Source: Acidobacteriota bacterium (lineage in GTDB: Bacteria > Acidobacteriota > Terriglobia > Bryobacterales > Bryobacteraceae). From it: a stretch of 64,000 nt of DNA. The position numbers and the translations under genes were made by a program. The stretch is from positions 162,208 through 226,207 of the forward strand of contig JAFDVS010000026.1 of NCBI GenBank assembly GCA_018268935.1, in the 5' to 3' direction. This document shows positions 17,113 through 24,816 of this stretch, piece after piece. Within the stretch, counting starts at the first letter, position 1. Each line of letters begins with the position of its first letter. The notes under the pieces are model-generated. The model saw only the letters and a program-made list of their open reading frames with translations. It was not told the DNA's origin and searched no databases.

Positions 17113-17949
17113 ATGGACGTCTACGAGGAACTGGTGCGCCTACGGCGATCGGGGCAAAAGTGTGCCATCGCCACCATTGTCCAGGTCAACGGTTCCATCC
17201 CCAGTTATCAAAGCGCTAAACTCCTGGTCCGTGAGGATGGCAGCATGGTCGGCACCATCGGTGGCGGCTGTGTCGAAGCCGAGGTTTGGAACGCCGCCCG
17301 CGAAGTGATGGAAACCGAAAAGCCGCGCCACCTCACCTTCTCCCTCGGTCAGGATGCCGCCTACGACAACGGCCTTATCTGCGGCGGCCAGTTGAACGTT
17401 TTCGTTGAACCCGTGCTTCCCCAGCCTTTCGCCATCATCTTCGGCGCTGGCCACATCTCCAAAAGCCTCAGCAAAGTGGCCAACCTCGCCGGCTTCGCCA
17501 CCGTCATCGTCGACAATCGGGACACCTTCGCTAACCAGGAACGCTTCCCGGAAGCCGACCAGATCTTCGCCGAAGAGTACGAAGATGTATTCCCCAAACT
17601 GCAGGTGAACGAGTGCACCTATCTGGTCATCGTCACCCGCGGCCATCGCGACGACATGCGTGTGCTCCGCTGGGCTGTCTCCACCAATGCCCGCTACATC
17701 GCCATGATTGGCAGCAAGCGCAAAACCATCGGCGTCATTAAAGAACTGGAGAAGGAAGGCATCCCCCGCGAAGCCTTCGAGAAAATCTTTGCCCCTATGG
17801 GCTTCGATATCGGCGCCATTACTCCCGAAGAGATCGCCGTCTCCGTAGTGGCTGAAATGATCGCCACCCGCCGCGCTCCCGAATCAAACTGGCGCAGCCT
17901 GTCGAAGTCCCTTTTCGCCAACGAAACTACGCGGGCTCTCCTCAAGTGA
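17113..17949 (+). CDS. XdhC/CoxI-family molybdenum cofactor insertion protein
   Basis: 278 residues. The N-terminal XdhC/CoxI domain contains VNGSIPSYQSAKLLV and MVGTIGGGCVEAEVWNAARE. The C-terminal Rossmann-type domain has FGAGHISKSLSKVANLAGF, then IGSKRKTIGVIKELEKEG and the typical DIGAITPEEIAVSVVAEMIA. XdhC proteins bind molybdenum cofactor, help its sulfuration and deliver it to xanthine dehydrogenase-type enzymes. Start 17113 (MDVYEELVRL) is at the family N-terminus; a longer frame from 17020 reads through the hairpin region. It overlaps mocA by 4 bases, supporting a joint cofactor-maturation role. No molybdenum hydroxylase gene is in the window. Confidence 0.9.
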   Translation: MDVYEELVRLRRSGQKCAIATIVQVNGSIPSYQSAKLLVREDGSMVGTIGGGCVEAEVWNAAREVMETEKPRHLTFSLGQDAAYDNGLICGGQLNVFVEPVLPQPFAIIFGAGHISKSLSKVANLAGFATVIVDNRDTFANQERFPEADQIFAEEYEDVFPKLQVNECTYLVIVTRGHRDDMRVLRWAVSTNARYIAMIGSKRKTIGVIKELEKEGIPREAFEKIFAPMGFDIGAITPEEIAVSVVAEMIATRRAPESNWRSLSKSLFANETTRALLK

Positions 17950-18533
17950 ATTGCTGCGCAATCATCCTCGCCGCCGGCGCCAGCCGCCGGATGGGCCGTG
18001 CAAAGGCGTTGCTCGCCTGGGAAGGTGAAACATTCCTCGATCGCCTCATCGGCGTGATGGGCAAAGCGTGCGGCAATGTAATCGTGGTCCTTGGCCACCG
18101 TGCCGCTGAGATCCGCGCAGGTCTCCAGCGCGACGCCACGTTCGTCACTAATCCACACCCGGATCGTGGCCAATTGAGCTCGCTGCAATGCGCCTTGACA
18201 GCGCTACCGGCCTCCTGTGACGCCTTTCTATTCACTCCCGTGGACTACCCTGCCATTGCCCCCAACACCGTGTCCAGCCTGCTGGCAGCCCTTGCCGCCG
18301 CCCCGGAATCGACCATCGCCATTCCTCGCCACGACGGCCGCCGCGGCCATCCCGTAGCCTGCCGCTCCCAATTGGCTCAGGCGTTTCTCTCCTTGCCCGC
18401 CACTGCCAAAGCCAGCGACGTCATCCACACCCACACTTCCGATACCCTTTACCTCGATGTTCCCGACGCGGGCATCCTCACCGATATCGACGATCCGCAA
18501 GCCTACGAAGCCTTGCTCGCCTCCCGCGCATGA
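17946..18533 (+). CDS. mocA: MocA-type molybdenum cofactor nucleotidyltransferase
   Basis: 195 residues, GTG start inside the xdhC stop (GTGA). The nucleotide-binding signature LAAGASRRMGRAK is at residues 8-20, followed by TNPHPDRGQLSSLQCAL and FTPVDYPAIAPNTV, the expected MobA/MocA-like NTP-transferase set. MocA adds CMP (or GMP in MobA relatives) to molybdopterin for xanthine dehydrogenase-family enzymes. Close coupling with xdhC favours the cytidylyltransferase role. Its own stop overlaps the asmA-like start (ATGA, 18530-18533). Confidence 0.88.
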   Translation: MNCCAIILAAGASRRMGRAKALLAWEGETFLDRLIGVMGKACGNVIVVLGHRAAEIRAGLQRDATFVTNPHPDRGQLSSLQCALTALPASCDAFLFTPVDYPAIAPNTVSSLLAALAAAPESTIAIPRHDGRRGHPVACRSQLAQAFLSLPATAKASDVIHTHTSDTLYLDVPDAGILTDIDDPQAYEALLASRA

Positions 18534-20854
18534 AACGCAAGATCCTACTTGGCATCCTCTTCCTGGCGCTGGGAGCCGTCGCCGTTACCCCCTTCCTCAA
18601 AGCCGATCATCACCGCGGGCGCATCCAACAGGCCTTGGAAAGCGCTCTCCATCGCCGCGTGGAAATTCTTGGCAAAGTGACCTACAGTCTCTGGAACGGC
18701 CCCGGCTTCTCCATCGCCGACGTCGTCATTCACGAAGATCCCGCCGTCGGCATGGAGCCCTTCGCTTATGTCGCCGTGCTCGATGCGCGTATCGATGTGC
18801 TAGCTGCCCTCCAGGGCCGTTGGGAAGTGAACAGCATTCTCCTCGATGAGCCTAGGGTCAATGTCGTCAAGCGAGAAACCGGCGCATGGAATGTCCGCCC
18901 TTTCCTGGTACGTCCACCTTCCGGCATTCAGGCTAAGCTCCCGGTGATCCGCGTCCGCAGCGGCCGCATCAATCTCCGCTTCGGCGATACAAAATCCGCG
19001 CTCTATCTGACCAACGCGGAAGTCGACATTTCCGCCTCCGGTGGCTCTGCCATCGATGTCCGCTTCTCCGCCGAACCAGCTCGTACCGACCGCATCGCCC
19101 AAGGCTTCGGTACCCTCGAAGGCCGCGGCCAATACCGCTGGTCTGCGGGAAGCCCAAGCGAACTCGACTTCGATCTGGAGCTCGAACGTAGCGCCCTCAC
19201 CGAAGCTGTAACGCTGCTTGGCGGGCCAGGAGCCGGCATGCGCGGCTTCATTGCCAGCAAGGCCAAAGTCAAAGGCCCGCTCAGTGCCCTCCGGATCGAA
19301 GGTAGCGCACGCCTGGAAGAAGTCCAGCGTTTCGGCCTGCTCAGCACGGGATCCGGCAATTGGCCCATCCAGTACAAAGGTACATTCGACTTTCCCGCCG
19401 GCGAACTCGATTTGGTCACCAGCAATCAAGCCAGGTCCGTGCCCTTCCGAATCCGGTTGCGTGCGCACTCCCTCCTCAACAATCCTTCCTGGGGGGCCAT
19501 TGCGGAGTTCAGCCAATTGCCTGTCGGCGATCTGCGCGAGTTGTTCCAGCACATGGATGTCAGCCTCCCCTCGCGTGTCTCACTCGATGGCAAGCTCAGC
19601 GGTGTCCTCGGCTATTCTCGCAACTACGGGCTGCAAGGCGTCCTCGAAATGCCCGAAGCCAGTGTCAAAAGCGGTGACTCTGTGGTTGCCGCCCGTGGGA
19701 TGCGATTCACCATCGACGGCCAGGCCTTCCGTCTCTCCCCCACAACCATCGATCTCGGGGAAGGGCGCACCGCCGAGGTCGAAGGCGCCTACAACCCGTC
19801 CGCGCAGTCCCTGGTTTGGCGCACGCAATCTCCCACACCGGTGACCGCGTTCCTTGCCACGCAGCGGCAATTGCTCGGACAGGCCGAAATCCCTCTGCTC
19901 GACCGGCTCGAAGGCGGGGAGTGGCAGGGAACCGTTGGCTACACCAAGGCCGGTGACCAGCCAGACACCTGGAACGGCTCGTTCACTTTGACCAAGTCCA
20001 GGATTCCTGTACAGGGTCTTTCCGCGCCCCTCCAAGTGGAGTCTGCACGTGTTTCCATCCTCGTCAACCGGCTTCAAATAGAAGCCATCAATGGAACTGT
20101 GGAGGGCCTCGTTTTTGCGGCCAGCTTCCGTCAGGGACCATCCCGCGCCCGCCCCGATCGGCTCCAAATTACCATTGAACAGGCGGAAGTCGCCGCACTC
20201 GAACAAGTATTCCTCCCTTCCCTCAAGCGCACTTCAGGGATCCTCGGCAGGCTCTCCCTCCGCAATCAGACGGCGCCTGAATGGCTTCGCAATCGCCACC
20301 TGCAGGCCGCGATCCAGATCGCCGATCTCCGCGCCGGCGAAACCCGGCTTGGCCAACTCCGCACCACTGCGCTTTGGGATGGCTTGCAGGTTGACCTCGA
20401 AGACCTCCAGTGGCAGCGTGAAGAAGCCTCCGCCTCCGGTTCTGCTCGAATCTCACTGGCGCGCCTTGAGCCCCAATACACCGTGAATGCCGAGATCAAA
20501 AACCTCCCCTGGCGTGGCGGAACTATCGGCGCCGAAACTGCGATTGAAACCAGCGGCACCGGCCTCGCCCTCGTGCGCAATGCCAAGTCTTCAGGCAAGT
20601 TTCAGGCGCGCTCCCTCGACTTCTCGCCTGAAAACGATTTCCTCACCGTTTCCGGAACCTATGAGTATTCCTCCCCGCGCGGGTTGCCCCTATTGAAACT
20701 CCAGGCCATCGAAGCCAACTCCAATGGCGAGGTCTACACCGGACAAGGCGCCAGTGAGAGCGATGGCAAACTCTCCGTGGAACTGGCAGCAGGCCGAAAG
20801 CGCACAAAAATGACAGGCCAATTGTGGCCCTTCCAGCTCGACGTCGCCCGCTAA
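18530..20854 (+). CDS. AsmA-family envelope protein
   Basis: 774 residues. A single N-terminal membrane anchor (about 4-23, ILLGILFLALGAVAVTPFL) precedes a long repetitive beta-rich body. The start RGRIQQALESALHRRVEILG... is the classic AsmA N-domain, with DVLAALQGRWEVNSILLDEP soon after. AsmA/TamB-like proteins form long hydrophobic grooves and are implicated in phospholipid transport between membranes. Translationally coupled to mocA by ATGA, although the functional link is not obvious. The 3-base gap to the convergent peptidylprolyl isomerase stop leaves no room for a terminator. Confidence 0.8.
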   Translation: MKRKILLGILFLALGAVAVTPFLKADHHRGRIQQALESALHRRVEILGKVTYSLWNGPGFSIADVVIHEDPAVGMEPFAYVAVLDARIDVLAALQGRWEVNSILLDEPRVNVVKRETGAWNVRPFLVRPPSGIQAKLPVIRVRSGRINLRFGDTKSALYLTNAEVDISASGGSAIDVRFSAEPARTDRIAQGFGTLEGRGQYRWSAGSPSELDFDLELERSALTEAVTLLGGPGAGMRGFIASKAKVKGPLSALRIEGSARLEEVQRFGLLSTGSGNWPIQYKGTFDFPAGELDLVTSNQARSVPFRIRLRAHSLLNNPSWGAIAEFSQLPVGDLRELFQHMDVSLPSRVSLDGKLSGVLGYSRNYGLQGVLEMPEASVKSGDSVVAARGMRFTIDGQAFRLSPTTIDLGEGRTAEVEGAYNPSAQSLVWRTQSPTPVTAFLATQRQLLGQAEIPLLDRLEGGEWQGTVGYTKAGDQPDTWNGSFTLTKSRIPVQGLSAPLQVESARVSILVNRLQIEAINGTVEGLVFAASFRQGPSRARPDRLQITIEQAEVAALEQVFLPSLKRTSGILGRLSLRNQTAPEWLRNRHLQAAIQIADLRAGETRLGQLRTTALWDGLQVDLEDLQWQREEASASGSARISLARLEPQYTVNAEIKNLPWRGGTIGAETAIETSGTGLALVRNAKSSGKFQARSLDFSPENDFLTVSGTYEYSSPRGLPLLKLQAIEANSNGEVYTGQGASESDGKLSVELAAGRKRTKMTGQLWPFQLDVAR

Positions 20855-20857
20855 CTG

Positions 20858-21688
20858 CTACTTCTTTGTGGGAGCTGCAGCCGGTGCCTTCGTCGCCGCC
20901 GCAGGCGTAGCGGCCTTCTTCGTCGGAGTCGCTGCCGGTGTCTTCTTCGCAGGTACCGGCCGCCGTACCGGCGCGCCTTCGGGAGCATTCGGTGGCGCCG
21001 GGCCCACGCGCTCAAACGTGATCTTCACAATCTTCACTGGCGTGGCCGGCTTGTTCTGAGCTCCAGTGGGAACCCTCGCGATCTGCCCCACCAGCTCCAC
21101 ATTCTCCGTCACCTGACCAAAGATCGAATGCTTCCCATCCAAATGCGGCGTTGGCACTTCCGTAATGAAAAACTGCGAGCTGTTGGTGTTCGGCTGCCCG
21201 ATGTTCGCCGCCCCAAACCGCCCCGGACGGTCGTACTTCAAATCGGGGCTGAATTCGTCCGGCACCGAGAAGCCGACATTGCCTGCCCCGCTCCCGGTCG
21301 GATCACCGGCCTGAATCATGAACCCCGGAATCACTCGATGAAACGTCACCCCGGGATACAGCGGCCGACGTACCATCTGATTCACGTTCTCATCGAACCA
21401 CTGCTTCCGCCCTAGGCTCAATTCCACGAACGTACGTACAGTCTGCGGCGCCACCTTCTCGAACAACTCGAACTTCAGCGTGCCCATCGAAGTCACCATC
21501 GTTCCGTATAACCCCGGTGGGCGATTGTCCACAGGCTTCGGTGCGGCCGTCGCTTCGGGCTTCGCTGCAGCAGGCTTTGGCGCGGCGGCAGGCTTCACTG
21601 GGGCAGCCTTCGGCGGCGGAACAGCCGATTTCGTGGCCTGCGAGAACAAGGGCAACGCGCAAAAAGCCAGAGCAACGATGGTACGCAT
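20858..21688 (-). CDS. exported cyclophilin-type peptidylprolyl isomerase
   Basis: 276 residues. Signal peptide MRTIVALAFCALPLFSQ, then an Ala/Pro/Lys-rich linker (about 20-55), a cyclophilin domain (about 58-225) and a second Ala/Pro/Lys/Thr tail (about 235-276). Cyclophilin motifs are present: GVTFHRVIPGFMIQAGDPTG, NTNSSQFFITE and LDGKHSIFGQV. The enzyme should speed proline isomerisation during folding of exported proteins. The lysine-rich disordered tails are unusual additions and may bind envelope anions. The start is only 21 bases from the divergent 5'-nucleotidase start. Confidence 0.9.
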   Translation of the reverse strand: MRTIVALAFCALPLFSQATKSAVPPPKAAPVKPAAAPKPAAAKPEATAAPKPVDNRPPGLYGTMVTSMGTLKFELFEKVAPQTVRTFVELSLGRKQWFDENVNQMVRRPLYPGVTFHRVIPGFMIQAGDPTGSGAGNVGFSVPDEFSPDLKYDRPGRFGAANIGQPNTNSSQFFITEVPTPHLDGKHSIFGQVTENVELVGQIARVPTGAQNKPATPVKIVKITFERVGPAPPNAPEGAPVRRPVPAKKTPAATPTKKAATPAAATKAPAAAPTKK

Positions 21689-21698
21689 GACCTCAAAT

Positions 21699-21704
21699 TA
21701 TACT
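21699..21704 (+). promoter_or_regulatory. candidate -10 element, leaderless arrangement
   Basis: TATACT ends 5 bases before GTG 21710 in a 21-base divergent gap. Transcription starting 6-7 bases after it would begin at or next to the start codon. Confidence 0.33.
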
Positions 21705-21709
21705 GAAAA

Positions 21710-23425
21710 GTGTCACTCCGAAGCCTGTTTTTGCTCCTCTGCGGCGCGGTCGCCTTCGCACAACCCGTGCGCATCTCCCTGCTCGTAACCACTGACCTGC
21801 ACGGAAACATCCTCCCCTACGACTACTTCACCGCGCGCCCCGCCGAGCGCGGTCTGGCCAAGATCGCCACCCTCATCCACGAAGAACGCAAGCGCAATCC
21901 CAACACCCTCCTCATCGATTGCGGTGACACCATCCAGGGCGCGCCGCTCGAAGCTGTTTACCAGCAGTGGATGCGCACCGGTAAGCTACCCGCCGGGCTT
22001 TCCTTTGAAGGCCAGCCCCTCCGGCACGACCCCATGATGCTCGCCATGAACGCCCTCGGCTTCGATGCCATGGCAGTCGGCAACCACGAATACAACTTCG
22101 GCTTGAAAAACCTCGCCTCCGCCCGCCGCGATGCCAAATTCCCCTGGCTCAGCGCCAACACCGTCGTTCCCAAGCAGTCCATGGAGCCCTTCGCTCCCTA
22201 CATCCTGAAAACCATGGCCGGAGTCAAAGTGGCCATCATCGGCTTCACCACGCCTGCCGTCCCCACCTGGGAGAAGCCGGAAAATTACAAAGGCCTGCGT
22301 TTCCTCGATGGCGTCGAATCCCTCACCAAAACCGTGGCCGAACTCCAGGCCAAGCACAAGCCGGATCTCATCGTCGTCGCCTCCCATGCCGGCCTCGACC
22401 GCGATCTCAAAACCGGTGCCGTGCGCATCGGCGAAACCGGCTTCGAAAACCCTGTTGTGCAAATCGCTCAGAAAGTCCCCGGCATAGATGCTATCGTCTA
22501 CGGCCACTCGCACCAACAACTGGCCGAAGCGACCCTCAACGGTGTCCTCCTCCATCAGCCCAAAAATTGGGGCATCTCTCTCGGGCGCGTCGACTTCGAA
22601 CTGGAAAAAGACGGTCCCCGTTGGAAAGTCCTGTCCAAAACAGCGAAGCTCATTCCTGTTTCCAAAGACACACAGCCCGACCCCGAAATCATGGCCATCG
22701 CCAAGCCCTATCACGAACTCACAGAGCGTTACCTCAACATGCCCGTCACCGAGTCACCCGCCGATCTCGACGCAGCATTCGGCCGCGTCGAAGACACCGC
22801 CGTCGTCGATGCCGTCCAGACCGTCCAACTCCATTACACGAAAGCCGACGTGTCCCTCACCGCCCTCTTCAATCCGCGCGTCCGCTTCCCCAAGGGCAAC
22901 GTCACCGTACGCCAAGTCGCCGCTCTCTACCTATACGACAACGAACTCTACGTTATCGAAGGCAACGGCAAAATGCTCCGCCAGGCGCTCGAAAACGCCG
23001 CCCGCTACTACCGCACTTGCCCTGATTCCTCTTGCGCCACCGGGGAACTGATCAATCGCAACGTCATCGGCTTCAATTACGACATGGCGCAAGGCGTCGA
23101 ATACGACATCGATCTCACCCAGCCCGAAGGCCAGCGCATCCGCAATCTCCGCTTCCGAGGCAAGCCGCTCGAAGATACACAACCGCTTCGCATCGCCGTC
23201 AACAACTACCGCGCCGGAGGCAGCGCCGGCTACGACATGTTCCGCCAAGGCCGCATTCTCTGGAAGTCCGGCGAAGAGATCCGCAACTTGATCGTCGAAT
23301 ACTACACGCAACACAAACTGCTCCCAGCCAAACCGGACGGCAATTGGAAAGTGATCCCCGAAACCGCCCGCCAGCGCCTCCACGAAGAGGCCCGCGCCGA
23401 AGCAGCCCGCACCTCCACCTTCTAA
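21710..23425 (+). CDS. secreted 5'-nucleotidase / cyclic phosphodiesterase family protein
   Basis: 571 residues with GTG start and signal peptide (SLRSLFLLLCGAVAFAQ). The metallophosphatase domain shows D29-x-H31 in TTDLHGN, DCGDTIQGAP, GNHEYN, ASHAGLD and GHSHQQ, all metal-ligand blocks of the family. The C-terminal half matches the 5'-nucleotidase substrate-binding domain (FNYDMAQGVEYDIDLTQPEG). It hydrolyses nucleotides or 2',3'-cyclic nucleotides in the periplasm to salvage phosphate and nucleosides. It begins a long co-directional block, with the sulfatase 14 bases downstream. Confidence 0.88.
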   Translation: MSLRSLFLLLCGAVAFAQPVRISLLVTTDLHGNILPYDYFTARPAERGLAKIATLIHEERKRNPNTLLIDCGDTIQGAPLEAVYQQWMRTGKLPAGLSFEGQPLRHDPMMLAMNALGFDAMAVGNHEYNFGLKNLASARRDAKFPWLSANTVVPKQSMEPFAPYILKTMAGVKVAIIGFTTPAVPTWEKPENYKGLRFLDGVESLTKTVAELQAKHKPDLIVVASHAGLDRDLKTGAVRIGETGFENPVVQIAQKVPGIDAIVYGHSHQQLAEATLNGVLLHQPKNWGISLGRVDFELEKDGPRWKVLSKTAKLIPVSKDTQPDPEIMAIAKPYHELTERYLNMPVTESPADLDAAFGRVEDTAVVDAVQTVQLHYTKADVSLTALFNPRVRFPKGNVTVRQVAALYLYDNELYVIEGNGKMLRQALENAARYYRTCPDSSCATGELINRNVIGFNYDMAQGVEYDIDLTQPEGQRIRNLRFRGKPLEDTQPLRIAVNNYRAGGSAGYDMFRQGRILWKSGEEIRNLIVEYYTQHKLLPAKPDGNWKVIPETARQRLHEEARAEAARTSTF

Positions 23426-23439
23426 AGAGGCACCCCACT

Positions 23440-24798
23440 ATGCATCGCAGAACGTTCCTAGCCACACTCGGAGCAGCCATCCCAAAGGCCAGCGCTCAGG
23501 CCCGCCGCCCTAATCTCGTCCTGTTCCTCTCCGACGACCACGGCTACTTCGATTCCCCGCTCTACGGAAGCAAAGTCGTCCGCACTCCGGCTCTCGAAGA
23601 AATCGCCGCCGAAGGCATGGTGTTCACTCATGCCTTCACCACTTCCCCCTGCTGCGTACCCTCCCGAGCCTCGCTCATGAGTTCCTTGCACAATGTCCGC
23701 AACGGCATCATCGGCAATCACCAGGACATGAAGCTCGGCATCCGCACCATGCCGTCTTACCTCAAGGCCCTCGGCTATCGCGTCGCGCACTTCGGCAAGA
23801 GCCACTTCCAGCCCAAGGAAAACTACGACTGGGAATGGACCCCCAGCAACATCAACGGTGGCGGTCCTCTCAACCAGGATCTCGACACAGCCGAAGTGGA
23901 AAAGTGGCTCGCCGCGCGCACGGACACCACCCAGCCCGTCGCGCTTTTCATCAATTGCCACAGCCCGCACGTCTTCTGGGAGCAGAACAGCGGCTACGAC
24001 CCTGCCAACGTGGAACTGCCCCCCACCTTCGTCGACACGCCCCTAACCCGGCAGTGGCGCTGCCGCTACTACACCGACATCACAAAGATGGATACACAAC
24101 TCAAAGCCGTGCGCACAAGCATCAAACGCCATCTCCCGAAAAACACGCTCTTCCTTTACACTTCCGATAACGGCTCGCAGTGGCCCTTCGCCAAATGGAA
24201 TCTCTACGACGCGGGCCTGCGCATGCCATTCGTCATCTCCTGGCCGGAAGTTGTCCCCAAAGGCGCGCGTAGCAATGCCCTCATCAGCTTCCTCGATATT
24301 CTTCCCACCTTCGTCGAGTTCGCCGGCGGCAAACCTCCCGCCGGGATCGACGGCAAGTCATTCGCAGCCGTGCTCCAGGGCAAGACAAAGCAACACCGCA
24401 CCGAAGTCTTCGCCCTCCATACCGGTGACAAGGACATGAACGTCTACCCGCACCGTTGCATCCGCACGCAGCGCTTCAAATACATCCTCAACCTGCACCC
24501 CGAATTCAAATACACCACCCACATCGACCGTGCCGGCGATCGCGACGGCAAAGGCTACTTCGACTCCTGGGTCGAAAAAGCAAATACAGACGCCAAAGCC
24601 GCGGCCATCGTCAAACGCTACCACCAGCGCCCTGCCGAGGAACTCTACGACACAGAGCAGGACCCGCACGAGATGCACAACCTCGCCTCCGACCCGCGCT
24701 ACGCCAAGACACTCGCCGATCTGCGCGCCCGCCTCAAAGCCTGGATGAAGGAACTCGGCGACGACGGGCCGGTGCAAGGCAAGCCGCAACTCCTGTAA
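23440..24798 (+). CDS. secreted type I sulfatase
   Basis: 452 residues. The leader MHRRTFLATLGAAIPKASAQ has a twin-arginine and a Tat-like hydrophobic stretch. The alkaline-phosphatase-fold start is NLVLFLSDDHGYFDSPLYG with the metal-binding Asp pair. The sulfatase signature C72-V-P-S-R follows the family C-x-P-x-R rule, so Cys72 should be converted to formylglycine. Later blocks include FGKSHFQPKENYDWEW, YTSDNGSQWPFAKWNLYDAG and the C-terminal EELYDTEQDPHEMHNLA. It removes sulfate esters from polysaccharides or similar. A formylglycine-generating enzyme must be encoded elsewhere. Start 23440 is chosen at the leader; the frame extends upstream inside the previous gene. Confidence 0.9.
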   Translation: MHRRTFLATLGAAIPKASAQARRPNLVLFLSDDHGYFDSPLYGSKVVRTPALEEIAAEGMVFTHAFTTSPCCVPSRASLMSSLHNVRNGIIGNHQDMKLGIRTMPSYLKALGYRVAHFGKSHFQPKENYDWEWTPSNINGGGPLNQDLDTAEVEKWLAARTDTTQPVALFINCHSPHVFWEQNSGYDPANVELPPTFVDTPLTRQWRCRYYTDITKMDTQLKAVRTSIKRHLPKNTLFLYTSDNGSQWPFAKWNLYDAGLRMPFVISWPEVVPKGARSNALISFLDILPTFVEFAGGKPPAGIDGKSFAAVLQGKTKQHRTEVFALHTGDKDMNVYPHRCIRTQRFKYILNLHPEFKYTTHIDRAGDRDGKGYFDSWVEKANTDAKAAAIVKRYHQRPAEELYDTEQDPHEMHNLASDPRYAKTLADLRARLKAWMKELGDDGPVQGKPQLL

Positions 24799-24804
24799 GG
24801 CTTA

Positions 24805-24810
24805 TATAAT
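24805..24810 (+). promoter_or_regulatory. candidate -10 element, leaderless arrangement
   Basis: A perfect TATAAT ends 6 bases before ATG 24817, which would place the transcript start on the start codon itself. The -35 region is poor and no Shine-Dalgarno site precedes the ATG. Confidence 0.38.
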
Positions 24811-24816
24811 CAGCGC

